A stretch of 64,000 nucleotides of DNA, taken from contig CANXME010002001.1 of the NCBI GenBank assembly GCA_948144175.1, positions 2,666,501 to 2,730,500 on the forward strand. Direction: 5' to 3'. Position numbers and translations under genes: made by a program. The notes under the pieces are model-generated. The model was not told the origin of the DNA and ran no database searches. It saw nothing but the letters and a program-made list of their open reading frames with translations. Source of the stretch: Closterium sp. NIES-65 (Eukaryota > Streptophyta > Zygnematophyceae > Desmidiales > Closteriaceae). This document shows positions 1-11,779 of the stretch, piece by piece (within the stretch, counting starts at the first letter, position 1; every line of letters starts with the position of its first letter).

Positions 1-888
1 AGGGTGCCCGAGGGGGCAGCCGGACACGGGAGGACAGTGGAAAAGTGAGAGAGGACAGGACCCCCAGAGGGGTCAGCCAGGGAGACTGCAACCGGCCGAC
101 GAAGCGGCGTGAGTGTGGTGCGGTCCCGAAAGAAGGAGCGAGAAGCCCCAGAGTCAAGTGTAAAGGTGAGGGAGGCCGAAGCCAACGCGGTACCTGAGAG
201 CGCAGCCTCACCCGCACCTGAGGAAGCAGACTCACTAGCACCTAGAGCAGCAGCCGCACCTGTACCTGGAGCAGGAGACTCACTAGCACCCAGAGCAGCA
301 GCAGCCTCACCAGTAGCTAGAGCAGCAGGTCCTATACCCGGGTCAGGCGGTACGCACAGGTGACCGGCACGGTCAGCACTAGTAGGCAATGCATACATGG
401 CAGTGAGAATAGCATCATAGTCAAGAGCAAATATATCTACCCTCTGCCTAAGCAACTCCACCCAGTCGGGGAGCTCAACCTCGTCGCCAAACACGGTACG
501 CCAGGCGTCGCTCAGACGGGCGAAGCAGCGGGACTGTGTATGACCAGGTGTCCCACAAGGCTGACCAGTCCGAGCACCAGTGAGAATCACGTAAGAGCAG
601 CGAACAGAACTGAGAGACCCTCTACTCTGAGCGTACCACTCACGAAGCTGCTGAGGCGTGAGAGACGTGCGGGGGGGGTCGCGGGAGCTGCATCTGGCCG
701 CCACCAGTAGTAGAAGCAGCAGGAGTGGTAGCAGTAGTAGCGCCACCACCCCTACAGCCCCAACCAGCGTACCACTCACGCAGCTGATGGGGCGTGAGGG
801 ACTCACGCAGACGTCGATGGGGCTGCATCTGGCTCCACCAGTAGAGGCAGGAGCAGGAGTAGCAGCAGTAAGGCAGGCAGCCAGGCAA
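1..888 (-). pseudogene. copia gag C-terminus plus aspartic protease start, remnant
   Basis: Read on the minus strand this matches the gag zinc-knuckle region and protease start of the complete copies: a motif ending in CGTPGHTQSRC near 530-560, an alanine-rich spacer, then the FTLDSG retropepsin motif followed by FFRDRTTLTPL around 100-170. The LREWY stretch before the zinc knuckle appears twice (about 625-650 and 760-790), suggesting a local duplication. Frame is not continuous, so it is a remnant. The role would be Gag packaging and polyprotein cleavage. Confidence 0.7.
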
Positions 889-949
889 GCCAAAAAGGGA
901 GGCAGGCAGGCAAGCAGGCGACGCGCAGCGTGCTAGCAGGGTAGGGGCT

Positions 950-1780
950 CACCAGTGGTGGGTAGAGTAGGCTTGGCGACTCAGCGGCTCGGCATCACGG
1001 CGGCTCTGCGGCTCGGGCGACTCGGGTGGCTCGGCGGCAGGGCGGCTTGGTAGCAACTGCAGCTCGGCAGCTCGGCGACCCGGCGGCGCGGCTGTAGGGC
1101 GGCTCGGCTGCTGGGAGGCTCGGGTGTAGAGCGGCTCGGCTGCAGGGCGGCTCGGCTGCTGGGAAGCTCGGGTGTAGAGCGGCTCGGCGGCGAGGCGGCT
1201 TGGCTGCAGGGCGGCTCGAGACGAAGGAGGAGGAGAAGCAGGGGAGACCACACACCTGCCACCCCTCAGCGGCGTGGGGGGCCGGGACGGCGGCGTGCAG
1301 CAGGGACGGGCGGCGCACGGGCGGTGTGAGGCCGGGACGGGTGAGGGGCCAGGACGGGCGGCGTCCTGGCGCCGAGGGGCCGAGACAGGAGAGCGCGGCC
1401 GGGGCGGGCGGCACAGGGCGGCTTGGGGCCGGGTCGGGCGGCGCGCGGGCGGTGAGGGGCCGGGACGGGCGCACGCGGGCGGCTAGGGGCCGGGACGGGC
1501 GCGCGCGGGTGGCTAGGGGCCGGGACGGGCGCGCGCGGGTGGCTAGGGGCCGGGACGGGCGGCGCGCGGGCGGCTAGGGGCCTGAACGGGCGGCGCGCGA
1601 GCGGGTAGGGGCCGGGACAGGCGGCGCGCGGGCGGCTAGGGGCCTGAACGAGCGGCGCGCGAGCGGCTAGGGGCCGGGACGGGCGGCGCGCGGGCGGCTA
1701 AGGGCCGGGACGGGCGGCGCGCGGGCGGCTAGGGGCCTGAACGCGCGCGCGCGGGCGGCTAGGGGGCCGCAGGGCAGGCC
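950..1780 (-). repeat. GC-rich hypervariable leader repeats of copia 1
   Basis: Between the primer-binding site and the gag remnant lies about 830 bp of imperfect tandem repeats. Near 1020-1210 the unit is a variant of GGCGGCTCGGCTGC, and near 1440-1760 it is a roughly 30-bp unit around GCTAGGGGCCGGGACGGGC. The long open frames here are composition artefacts. Equivalent but differently expanded arrays occur in the leader of every copia copy in the window. Confidence 0.75.
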
Positions 1781-1884
1781 GAAAGAGTGAGAGCGAGGGC
1801 CCGGAGCGCGCTCCGGGCAGAAAAAAAAGTTTAAAAGTGGTGGGCCCTAAGCACAGTTCCCACGGGGGAACCTGCTCGATACCA

Positions 1885-2020
1885 TGTGGAAAATAGAACG
1901 AGGATGAATGAACTATGAGTGAAGTGAGTACAAATAGCAAAACCCTAATTGGGTTGTACCCCCTATGGGATACCCCACTGTAGCCTACACAACAGCATAA
2001 GCTACATATATGTTCTGACA
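1885..2020 (-). repeat. 5' LTR of copia 1 with adjacent primer-binding site
   Basis: 136 bp with TG/CA ends (on the minus strand TGTCAGAACA to TTTTCCACA). It abuts a primer-binding site at 1871-1884 that reads TGGTATCGAGCAGG on the minus strand, complementary to an initiator-Met tRNA 3' end as is usual for copia. Confidence 0.85.
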
Positions 2021-3115
2021 ACCTGAAGGGGCAAGACCCTGAGGGGGAAGCCAAGGAAGACGCAAGGAGCAGCACGAGGGGACAGCTTGTCCGCAGACAA
2101 GTCGCGGACAAACGCCCAAGATCCCCAGACACGGAACGCAGACGCATCGCCAACCTTCCCCGTCCACAGCAAAGCTGGGGAGGTCTCCGGCATGGAGACC
2201 CTGGGGTGAAGGTTGATCTGATGCGCCGCGTACCGGACCGCAAACGGCCACAGAAAATGGGGGGCAGCCGCATGCATCATGGACGTACGAGCGACGTCCA
2301 TGAGCATGCCAATGCGGCGCTCAGCAATCCCATTTTTCTGTGGAGAGTCCGGAAGCGTGAAGGTCTGGCGGATGCCTCGTGCACGACAGTAGGCTCGTAG
2401 AAGGCCAGAGGAGAACTCTCCGCCTCTGTCAGAGTGCAGACGCAGAACAGGAAAGTCCGAGCCGAAGCTCCGCCTGAGCTGGAGACGAGCTGCGCGGATC
2501 CAGTCAATCAACACCTCTGTGACATCACCCTTGCTGCGCAAGGGGAAGACTGTGGTGTAACGCGAGTAGTCGTCAACCACCAGCAGGAAGTAGCGCTCGT
2601 GACCCTGTCCACGGACGCGGGCTGGGCCCCACACGTCCATGTGAAGCGTCTGCAGCGGGGCCTCTGTGAGAACTTGGGAGGAGTGAGGGGCAGCGCGCTA
2701 CCGCCCCTCGACACAGGGGACGCAGGTGGGGCCAGGCCCTGGAGGAAGGGGAGAGAGGGACCGGGGAAGACCAGAGACAAGGAAACGGGAGGCCATGCTT
2801 CGGAGACGAAGCAGGGAGGTGTGACCAAGGCGGTTGTGCCACAGGAGAGTCTCGTGAGACAGGAGGCGACACGAGCAGGGGGCAGACCCAGGACCAGACC
2901 TGGACGCTGCAGCAAACACCTGACCCGACGCACTTTGAGCGAACAGTGGCGTCGGCAGTGGCAGTAGGGGCAGGGGAAGCACCAGAGGTGAGGTCAAAGA
3001 GGGAGAGACTGTCTGCCCTATCGCACTGTAGGAAAAGCTGCAGGTCATCTACCCAGACGTCAAAGTCAATGGCCCGACCCTCAGCGTCAAAAGTGAGAAC
3101 ACTGGGGGTAGCCAT
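2021..3115 (-). pseudogene. copia gag-integrase remnant with internal deletion
   Basis: Gag starts at 3115 (minus strand) with MATPSVLTFDAEG and reads about 60 residues. It then jumps directly into the gag-pre-integrase region (RLGHTSLLRL) and integrase core. Integrase motifs are visible: WGPARVRGQGHERYFLLVVDDY, HSDRGGEF and QKNGIAERR, which carry the D, D and E of the catalytic triad. Most of gag, the zinc knuckle and protease are absent compared with the fuller copies. A second deletion near 2045-2060 removes the integrase C-terminal tail. Not functional. Confidence 0.8.
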
Positions 3116-3399
3116 GACAGCAGTAGACTAGCAGTGCTAACTGTAGAGCAGGGGCAGTGCAGGGACAGAAGCACTGCTCTCACCAGACAGGGCGGTTCGG
3201 GCAGCTCGGGCGGCTCAGCAGCAACTGCGGCTCGGCGGCACCCGCGGCTCGGCTCCTCAGCTGCTCAGGCGGCTCGGGTGGCTCGGGCGGCTCGGGCGGT
3301 TCGGGTGGCTCGGGGGGCTCGGACGGCTTGAGCGGAACGGGCGGCTCGGGCTGCTCAGCGGCGCGGGCGGCTCGGCTGCGTAGGCGGCTCGGGCGGTAG

Positions 3400-4080
3400 G
3401 GGACGAGGCCGGGACCGCAGGTAGTGCGCCGGGGCCGCAGGTAGGGCGGCGGGGCCGTTGGTAGGGCGGCGGGGCCGGGGCCGTAGGTAGGGCGACGGGG
3501 CCGTGTCGAAGGTAGGGCGACGGGGCCGGTACGCAGGTAGGGCGACGGGGCCAGGGCCGGTATGCAGGTAGGGCGACGGGGACGGGGCCGGGGTCGCAAG
3601 TAGGGCGACGGGGCCAGGGCCGGGGCGCAGGTAGGGCGACGGGGCTAGGGCCGGGGCCGCAGGTGTGGCGACGGGGCCAGGGTCGCAGGTGGGGCGACGG
3701 GGCCGGGGTCGCAGGTAGGGCGACGGGGCTGGGGCGCAGGTCAGGGCGACGGGGCCGGGGCGCAGGTAGGGCGACGGGGCCGGGGTCGGAGGTGGGGCGA
3801 CGGGGCCGGGGTCGCAAGCAGGGCGACGGGGCCGGGGCCGTGGCGCAGGTAGGGCGACTGGGCTAGGGCCGGGCCGCCGGTATGGCGACGGGGCCAGGGT
3901 CGCAGGTGGGGCGACGGGGCCGGGGTCGCAGGAAGGGCGACGGGGCCAGGGCGCAGGTAGGGCGACGGGGCCGGGGCGCAGGTAGGGCGATGGGGCCGGG
4001 GCGCAGGTAGGGCGACGGGGCCGGGGCGCAGGTAGGGCGACGGGGCCGAGGCGCAGGTAGGGCGACGGGGTCGCTAGGGC
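3400..4080 (-). repeat. GC-rich leader repeats of copia 2
   Basis: Some 20 to 30 copies of a 20-30-bp unit around GCAGGTAGGGCGACGGGGCC (plus-strand reading). They are imperfect, with the densest stretch at 3410-4070. Adjacent 3180-3400 carries a second unit type, GGCGGCTCGG. No credible coding content. Confidence 0.75.
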
Positions 4081-4247
4081 AACGAATCAGGGGCCGCTAA
4101 GGTGGCGCGACTTGGCCGCTAGGGCGGCTCGACGAAGTCAGAGAGCGGAGCGCGACTCGGGCTGAGCGCGCTCCGGGCAGGAAAAAAAAAACTTTCGACT
4201 TGGTGGGCCCTAGGCAGAGTTCCCACGAGGGAACCTGCTCGATACCA

Positions 4248-4379
4248 TGAGAAAACTGAAACGAGAATGATTGAACTATGAATGAATCGGGTACAAGTAC
4301 TAACCCTAATTGGGTTGTACCCCTTATCGGCTACCCCACTATAGCCTACACGATATGCATAAGCTACAATCTTCTGACA
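4248..4379 (-). repeat. 5' LTR of copia 2 with primer-binding site
   Basis: 132 bp, TG/CA ends, with the conserved internal segment CTAACCCTAATTGGGTTGTA. The primer-binding site lies at 4234-4247, followed by the leader start that is shared with other copies. Confidence 0.85.
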
Positions 4380-4432
4380 GTCGCCTGAATCGTCAACGGT
4401 ACACGTCAACGCCGTCACCATGAAACGGGCTG
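4380..4432 (+). pseudogene. gypsy chromovirus B pol, fragment 1 of 3
   Basis: 53 bp of a Ty3/gypsy pol lying between copia 2 and copia 4. Removing copia 4 and one GGCTG duplication joins this piece to position 19047 in a single open frame (codons ATG AAA CGG GCT GTC GCC across the junction). This shows it is the same element as the RT fragment at 19042. The upstream gag and protease of element B lie outside the window. Confidence 0.75.
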
Positions 4433-4458
4433 TGTCAAACTTATATGCTATAGTCTGT
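4433..4458 (+). repeat. first 26 bp of the 5' LTR of copia 4
   Basis: This start matches the 3' LTR of copia 4 at 17438. It is interrupted after TCTGT (4454-4458) by copia 3, and the LTR resumes with TCTGT at 11521. Confidence 0.8.
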
Positions 4459-4582
4459 TGTTAAACTCATATTATATAGCTTGTGTAGGCTATAGTGGGG
4501 TAGACACTATGGGGTACACTTTCCTAGGGTTTCCTACTTGTACCCAACCTTGTGCTAGTTCATTCATTCCTCATTCTTAACA
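4459..4582 (+). repeat. 5' LTR of copia 3; primer-binding site follows
   Basis: 124 bp from TGTTAAACTC to CTTAACA. The next bases, TGGTATAGAGCAGG at 4583-4596, are the primer-binding site. The first LTR bases carry a TGTTA variant instead of the TGTCA seen in the 3' LTR. Confidence 0.85.
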
Positions 4583-4689
4583 TGGTATAGAGCAGGTTCC
4601 CTAGTGGGAACGCTTCCATGGGCCCACCACTGAAAACTTCCTTTCTGACCAGAGCGCCAGTCGCTCCTGCCCGAGGCGCGCCTTTTTGC

Positions 4690-5335
4690 CGCCCTTTCCA
4701 GGCCCCTAGTGGCCCCTAGCGGCCTCGTCCCCGCCCCTAGTGGCCCCGTTACCGCCCCTACGCGGCCCCGTTGCCGCCCTTAGCGGCCTCGTCGCCGCCC
4801 CTAGCGGCCCCGTTGCCGCCTCTCACCCTACGCGGCCCCGTCGCCGCCCCTACGCGGCCCCGTCGCCGCCACTAGCGGCCCCGTCGCCGCCCCCCCCCCC
4901 CCCTAGCGGCCCCGTCGCCGCCTCTCACCCTAAGCGGCCCCGTCACCGCCCCTAAGCGGCCCCGTTGCCGCCCCTACGCGGCCCTATTGCCGCCTCTAAG
5001 CGGCCCTATCGCCGCCACTACACGACCCCGTCGCCGCTCCCCTCTCTAAGCGGCCCCGTCGCCGCCCCTAACGGCCGCAACGCCGCCCCTACCGGGCAGC
5101 CCAGCAGCAAAGCCGCCGAGCCGCCCAACAGCCGGGCCGCCCAGCCACCGAGCAGCCGAGCAGCCGAGCCGCCGAGCCGCCAAGCAGCCGAGCAGCCGAA
5201 CCGCCGAGCCGCCCAGCGGCCGAGCCGCCTAGCAGCCGAGCCGCCCAGCCGCCGAGCCGCCCAGCAGCCGAGCCGCCCACCAGCGAGCCGCTGAGCAGCC
5301 GAGCCGCCCTGCAGTCAAGCCGCTCCACGTCCTAC
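4690..5335 (+). repeat. GC-rich leader repeats of copia 3
   Basis: Two adjoining arrays. 4690-5090 is built from units such as AGCGGCCCCGTCGCCGCCCC. 5100-5320 is built from short CCGAGCCGC/CAGCAGCCGAGC units. Open frames in this stretch reflect composition only. Confidence 0.75.
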
Positions 5336-5398
5336 CGACGCGCCCCTGCCCTTCTTACTCCGACTGGTGAGCTCACTCCTTGCTAGGCCACTGCAGTC

Positions 5399-8300
5399 AT
5401 GGCTACCCCCAGTATTCTTACATTTGATACTGAGGGTCGTGTTGTTGACTTTGAGGTCTAGGTCGATGACCTCTAGCTATTCCTCCAGTGCGATAGGGCA
5501 GACGGCCTCTCCCTGTTCGACCTCACCTCGAGTGCCTCCCCTGCCCCGCCTGCCACTTCAGACAGCACTGTTCGCTCACAGTGGGCGACACGCGATGCTG
5601 CTGCCCATCTTGTTGTGCATCGCCGCTTACCGACCACTGAGCGTGCGCACTTTAGCCAGTACAAGAGTGCTCAGACCTTGTACGACGCTGTAGTTGCACG
5701 CTACTCTTCCCCTGCCACTACTGCACTGAGCCGCCTCATGCTACAGTACCTCTTCCCTGACCTTGCTGCCTTTCCCATAGTCGCTGACCTCATTGGGCAC
5801 CTCCGCACTAGTGACACTCGCTACCGCACTCCACTTCCCACTGAGTTCTGCGCCAAGAACCCCCCCACCATGTACATCACCCTTCACTACATAGTCACCC
5901 GGATCCCTGACTCTCTTTGCTTAGTCAGGGACCACTTCCTCTCAGTTTGCCCGACCACACTCACCATTGACCTCCTCGAGGAGCGCCTCCTAGCAGCAGA
6001 GAAGAGCATAGTCGCTGTAGGAGCCTCTCGTGGTGACCCTCGCACCCCCTTCTTTGAGGGGTGTTCCCCCTCCCCCCTCTTGCCCTCTGTTGCTTCTGCT
6101 GCTGCTGCCGACCTCGTTGGTTTCTACGGGGTCGGCGCTGCGTCTGCCCCTAGCGGGAGACGCCGCACCGGCAAGGGCAAGGGGGGCAAGGGAGCTGGAG
6201 GGACTAGCGGGGGCAGTGGAGGTGGTAGTGGAGGCAGTGGAGGGGGTGGGGGTGGTGGTGGGAGTGGTGGCGGGGGTGGCGGCGGCGGTGGGAGCAGTGG
6301 AGGCGGAGGAGGCGGCGGTGGTGGCGGAGGGAGCGGAGGCGGCGGAGGTGGCGGAGGTGGCGGAGGTGGCGCAGGCGGCGGAGGCGGCGACGGCGGCGGC
6401 GGTGGAGCTGGTCGCGACTCTGCGCAGAGGAGTGGGTCCGGTGGTGGTCCGCGTCAGCAGCAGCAGCGCGGTCGTAAGACCCTGTCCCCTCAGCAGCTTC
6501 GTGAGTGGTACGCTGCGCGTCAGCGCGGTGGGGCTAATGGTCTCTGCACCTACGTCCTTCGTATCGGCGACCACGCTGGTGAGCAGTGCAGGGGCCCGCA
6601 CTCCACCCAGCGCTGCTTCGGCCGCCTTACGGACGCGTGGGGTCACCAGTTCCCTGAGGCGTCAGAGATCTCTCGCTGGGGAGATCTGTCTAGGGCGGGG
6701 GTTGCCATCATGCATCTTGACTATGATGCTATCCTTGCTGCCATGTATGCTGTGACTACTAGTGTTGAGGGTGACTGTTACCTGTGTGTACCGCCTGACC
6801 CGGGCATTGAGGCTACTGCTCTAGGTGCTGGTGAGGCTGCTGCTCTAGGTGCTAGTGCGTCTGCTGCCCCAGGTACTAGTGCGTCTGCTGCCCCAGGTGC
6901 TGGTGAGTATGCTCTCTCAGGTACTACGTCAGCTCAGGCCTTACACACCTTCACCCTTGACTCGGGTGCGTCGAGCTCCTTCTTTCGAGACCGCACCACG
7001 CTTACGCCGCTTAGTCGGCAGGTTGAAGTCTCCCTGGCGGACCCCTCTGGGGGTCCTGTCCTTGCTAGCTTCTCCACTGTCTTACCGTGCCCAGCAGCCC
7101 CCTCTGGCACCCTGTCAGGTCTCTACCTCCCCTCGTTCTCTACGAACTTGGTGAGTGGAGCGGACCTACAGGATAGGGGGGTTGACCAGTTCACTCCTGC
7201 GAGTCAGCGGGTGACCCACTGCACGTGTGCTCGGACAGGCCGACACTTGGCCACGTTCACCCGTCGGCCAGGGTCGAGCCTGTACACACTTAGTACCGAG
7301 TCTCCTCCAGCTGCTGAGTCTGGCCAGGTAGCTGCGTCGAGTCAGGTGTTTGCTGCAGCGTCCAGGTCTGGTCCTGAGTTTGCTCCCTGCTCGTGTCGTC
7401 TCCTGTCCCACCAGACTCTCCTTCGGCACCACCGCCTTGGTCACCCCTCCTTGCCTCGTCTTCGAGGCATGGCCTCCCGTGTCCTTGTCTCTGGTCTCCC
7501 CCGGTCTCTCCCTCCCCTACCTCCGGGGCCTGGCCCTACCTGCGTCCCCTGCGTCAAGGGGCGACAGGGCGCTGCCCCTCACTCCTCCGAGTTTCCTACG
7601 ACAGAGGCTCCGCTGCAGACTCTTGACATGGACGTGTGGGGCCCCGCCCGCGTACGTGGACAGGGGCACGAGCGTTACTTCCTGTTGGTGGTTGACGACT
7701 ACTTGCGCTGCAAGGGTGACGTCACTGAGGTTTTGATCGACCGGATCTGCGCAGCTCATCTCGAGCTCAGGGAGAGTTTCGGCTCGGACTTTCCTGTTCT
7801 GCGTCTGCACTCTGACCGAGGTGGGGAGTTTTCCTCTGCCCGTCTAGGAGCCTTCTGTCATGCACAGGGCATCCGCCAGACCTTCACGCTTCCGGCCTCT
7901 CCACAGCAAAATGGGATTGCTGAGCGCCGCATTGGCATGGTCATGGACGTCGCTCGTACGCCCATGATGCATGCGGCTGCCCCCCATTTTTTGTGGCCGT
8001 TTGCGGTTCAGTACGCCGCGCATTAGCTCAACCTTCAGCCCCGGGTCTCCTTGCCAGAGACCCCCCCCACCTTGCAGTGGACGGGGAAGGTTGGCGATCC
8101 GTCTGCGTTTCGGGTCTGGGGATCTCGGGCGTTTGTCCGCAACTTGTTTGCGGACAAGCTGTCCCCCCGTGCTGTCCCCTGCGTCTTCCTTGGCTTCCCC
8201 CCTGACGCGCCTGGTTGGCAGTTTTACCACCCCACCTCGCGCCGTGTTCTGTCCTCCCAGCACGTCACCTTTGACTAGTCAATACCTTACTACCGTCTCT

Positions 8301-11300
8301 TCCCCTACCGCACTGCGCCCCTTCCCCCACCCCCGCTCTTCCTTGCGCCAGGTCCTCCCCCGGTAGACCCCCTCCCCCCTCAGGGTCTTGCCCCGTCAGG
8401 TGTGTCCCAGGTAGACGCAGTCGAGCCTGTCGAGGTAGCTGTTGAATCTGGTGCTGTTAGAGCTGCTGAGCCTGCGGGTGCCGGGTCTGGGGGTGCTGAG
8501 CCTGGGGGTGCTGAGTCTGGGGGTGCTGAGCCTGGGGGTGCTGAGTCTGGAGGTGCTGAGCATGGGGGTGCTGAGTCAGGGGGTGCGGAGCCTGTGGGTG
8601 CGGAGACTGGGGGTGCGGAGCCTGGGGGCACTGGTTGTGCTCGTGTGGCCGCCGGCGGTGCTTCGTCGAGGCGGGAGCCACTCTCTCCATAGGAGCTGTG
8701 CGAGTGGTTTGCCCAACGCTGGAGCCGTGCTGCTGGAGGTGGAGGTACTACTGCTGCTGCTGGTTCCGGAGGTGCTCGTACGGGCGGTACTGGAGCTGCT
8801 GGGACTGGGGGTGCTGCTAACAGTACTGGAGCTGCCGGTCCTACTGGAGTTGGTGCAGCTGGAGCTGCTAGGGATGTTGGCACTGGTGTTTCTTCTGGCG
8901 CTAGTGCGTCTGAGGGTGCTGGAATTGGCGCTGTTGGAGCGGAGGTGCTGCTGGCGCTGGTGCTGCCGCTGGGGGTACTGGTGCTGTCCTTACTGGTTCG
9001 GGAGGCGCTGCGCGGCCCAGGCCGTACTTCGTTCCGCTCCTTGAGCAGGTTCTTGGTCTCCTGCCCTCTATTGGTCCTGCTCCTCCCTTAGAGTGTCCGC
9101 TGCCTGTCCAGTTGCTGTCACAGCTCCAGCCCGCCTCCCCCCTACCTGCTCCTTCTCCCGACACTGGTCCTACTGGAGGTCTTGCTGAGCGTCGTGAGCC
9201 TGCGTCTCGTCCTGCGTCGCCTGTTCGAGCTGCTCGCACTAGTGGTCGTGCTTTGCGTCCGCGTCCTCCTGCGGTCCCAGGCACACACTAGATGGCACTT
9301 CGTCCTTCCACTACTCCTCTGCGTGTCCCGTTGCGGTCTCCTCCAGAGTCCTCTCTTTCTCTTCTTGCTGACCCTGAGTCTGACTCTCTTCGTGCTGCCA
9401 CGCGTCTCCTGGCTACTGTTGTCACTGACCATTCCTTTGAGTCCACTACTGCGTCTCCCCTAGTTGCTGAGCTTGTCTACTTCGCGGCTCGCTGTCGTCT
9501 AGACTACGCTGCTAGTCTTGTTGCTGAGTCTGAGTCTGTCTGTCCTCCGTCCGTCGGGGGTGAGTGTGCTCTTAGCACGGACGTCCTTGAGGACAGGCTG
9601 GAGGAGTTCCAGTGTTTTGCTGTTGCTTTGCCTAATCTCGTGTCCACGCTGATTGCCCCTGAGGGAGACCCGGATGCACCAGACATCCCGACTCCTCGAT
9701 CGTACGCTGAGGCGATCGAGGGTCCCGACTCCTCACAGTGGCAGTCAGCCATGGACACAGAGATGGCTTCCTGGAAGTCCACAGGCACCTACGTCAACGA
9801 GGTTCCCTCACGTGGGGCGAACATCGTCAGTGGCATGTGGATTTTCAGGGTGAAGCGGCCGCCGGGTTCTCCGCCTGTCTTCAAGGCGTGTTACGTGGCT
9901 CGAGGCTTCACTCAGCGGCAGGGAGTTGACTACTTTCAGACCTTCTCTCCCACCCCGAAGATGACCACTCTTCGGGTGCTGCTGCACATAGCCGCTCAGC
10001 GCGACTACGAGCTTCACTCTCTTGACTTCAGCACAGCTTTCCTGCACGGCAGCCTGCACGAGGAGATCTGGCTGCGCCGACCACCTGGCTTCACTGGGTC
10101 GTTTCCTCCTGGTACCCAGTGGAGCCTCCGGCGCCCCGTGAGTGGCACGACACACTAAGGACTACACTTGCGGCTCTTGGGTTTGCTCCTTCCACAGCTG
10201 ACCTGTCGCTGTTTCTGCGCACCGAAACCTCTTTGCTGCCGTTCTACATCCTTGTGTACGTCGACGACTTGGTCTTTGCCACTGCTGACACTGCTGGACT
10301 CGCCCACGTGACGTCCGAGCTGCAGAAGAGACACACGTGCACAGACGTGGGTGAACTGCGCAGCTACCTTGGCTTGCAGATCACCCGGGACAGAGCACAG
10401 CGCACCATTACCATAACCCAGTCACACATGGTGCAGCAGGTCCTTCAGCGCTTCGAATTCACGTACTCCTCGCCTCAGGCCACTCCTCTATCTACTCGCC
10501 ACTCGCTCTCAGCTCTGCCTTCGGATGAGTCCGTAGAGCCAAGTGGCCCGTACCCAGAGCTTGTTGGCTACCTCATGTACCTGATGACCTGCACACGACC
10601 TGACCTAGCATACCCTCTTAGCATCTTGGCACGCTATGTTGCTCCTGGGAGACACCGACAAGAGCACATGGCTGCAGCAAAGAGGGTGTTGCGCTACTTG
10701 TGCAGTACGTCGGGCATGGGGCTAGTGCTTGGAGGGCGACGTCGAGTGGTCCTCGCAAGTCACGCTGACGCTTCTTGGGCTGACGACCAGGCTCTGAAGC
10801 GGTCGTCACAGGGTTACACCTTCAGCCTTGGCTTCGGCTCTGTTTCGTGGCGGTCTACCCGCTCGTCTTCTGTTCTCAGCTCCAGCTGTGAGGCTGAGAT
10901 CTATGCAAGGGCCATGGCTGCACAGGAGCTACGCTGGCTCACCTACGTGCTGACTGACCAAGGAGAGCCGCCTCGTTCTCCTCCAGTTGTGTACGTAGAC
11001 AACAAGGCCATGGTGGCCTTGTGTCGGGAGCACAGACTGGAGCACAGAACGAAGCACATTGCTCTTCGCTACTTCCTTGCTCGTGAGCTGCAGCAGCGTG
11101 GACAGCTGCGCCTTGCTTACGTGGCCTCTGAGGCCAACACTGCTTATATCTTTACCAAGGCACTTCCGCCTTGTGATCATCAGCGCTTTTGTACGATGTT
11201 AGGTCTTGTGCCTACTTGGCCTCACTTGCTCACTTGCTTGTTTACCTTTATATATTATCTTGCATGTGAACTGGCCTTTTGGCCTTGCTCTTGTTCTCGG

Positions 11301-11312
11301 ATTGTGTGGTGA
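5399..11312 (+). pseudogene. copia 3 gag-pol polyprotein, multiply disrupted
   Basis: Gag starts at 5399 (MATPSILTFD) with in-frame TAG codons at 5459 and 5474. It then stays open from 5615 to 8023 through a Gly-rich hinge (about 6170-6410), a CCHC-like knuckle (6544-6620), the protease motif LDSGAS (6957), the integrase N-domain (HHRLGH, 7430) and the DDE core (FLLVVDDY, HSDRGGEF, QQNGIAERR). A short in-frame deletion follows VVDDY. Further stops lie at 8024, 8276, 8690 and 9289. RT continues from 9292, and about 20 bp is lost near 10133 between SLRRP and PREWHD, shifting frame. The catalytic YVDD is intact (about 10257), and RNase H motifs HADASWADD and YVDNKAM follow, ending at 11312. Frame integrity is gone, although most catalytic residues survive. 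Confidence 0.9.
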
Positions 11313-11396
11313 CGTTGTGATCCACCCTGAGCTTGCTTTGCTTTGCTTGACTGGTCTTGTGACCTCTTTTTCTCCCCCACTTTGCCTATGGGGGTG

Positions 11397-11520
11397 TGTC
11401 AAACTCATATTATATAGCTTGTGTAGGCTATGGTGGGGTAGACACCATGGGGTACACTTTCCTAGGGTTTCCTACTTGTACCCAACCTTGTGCTAGTTCA
11501 TTCATTCCTCATTCTTCACA
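11397..11520 (+). repeat. 3' LTR of copia 3
   Basis: 124 bp from TGTCAAACTC to TTCTTCACA, preceded by a polypurine tract. Immediately followed by the TSD TCTGT and the rest of the copia 4 LTR. Confidence 0.85.
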
Positions 11521-11625
11521 TCTGTATAGGCTGTAGTGGGGTAGACAATATGGGGTACAACACTTTTAGGTTTTCCTACTTGTACCCACCTGCTTGCTAG
11601 TTCATTCATTCCTCATTTCTTCACA
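11521..11625 (+). repeat. remainder of the 5' LTR of copia 4; primer-binding site follows
   Basis: Continues the LTR begun at 4433, starting with the TSD copy TCTGT and ending TTCTTCACA. The primer-binding site TGGTATAGAGCAGG follows at 11626-11639. Confidence 0.8.
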
Positions 11626-11779
11626 TGGTATAGAGCAGGTTCCCTAGTGGGAACACTTCCTAGGTCCCACCACTCAAAATCGAAAATATTTTTTTTTTCT
11701 CACCGGAGCGCGAGTCGCCCCTGCCTAAGGCGCGCCCCGTGGGCCGCCCTCTCTTCGCGTCCCCTGCCCTTAGCGGCCC

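Larger units (their letters stand above)
1..2020 (-). mobile_element. Ty1/copia element 1, 5' part, enters from left edge
   Basis: Only the 5' part of this minus-strand copia element is in the window: 5' LTR at 1885-2020, primer-binding site at 1871-1884, a GC-rich leader, then a gag/protease remnant running off the left edge. The gag start and N-terminal half found in sister copies are missing, so the element is internally deleted. It is inserted in the integrase region of copia element 2; the bases after its LTR (ACCTG, 2021-2025) would be one TSD copy, but the other end is outside the window. Confidence 0.85.
2021..4379 (-). mobile_element. Ty1/copia element 2, 5' part, host of element 1
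   Basis: Minus-strand copia with its 5' LTR at 4248-4379, a long leader array and a strongly deleted gag-pol. Its downstream part is cut at 2020 by element 1 and the rest lies outside the window. It sits at the left margin of the first visible piece of gypsy element B; GTCGC at 4380-4384 is the expected TSD, not verifiable here. Confidence 0.85.
4459..11520 (+). mobile_element. Ty1/copia element 3, nested in the 5' LTR of copia 4
   Basis: Complete element with two 124-bp LTRs (4459-4582 and 11397-11520, about 4 differences by eye) and a perfect TSD TCTGT (4454-4458 and 11521-11525). Order: LTR, primer-binding site, GC-rich leader, gag, protease, integrase, reverse transcriptase, RNase H, polypurine tract (TTGCCTATGGGGGTG ending at 11396), LTR. 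This gag-PR-IN-RT-RH order defines Ty1/copia. Coding capacity is lost through stops and deletions. Confidence 0.9.
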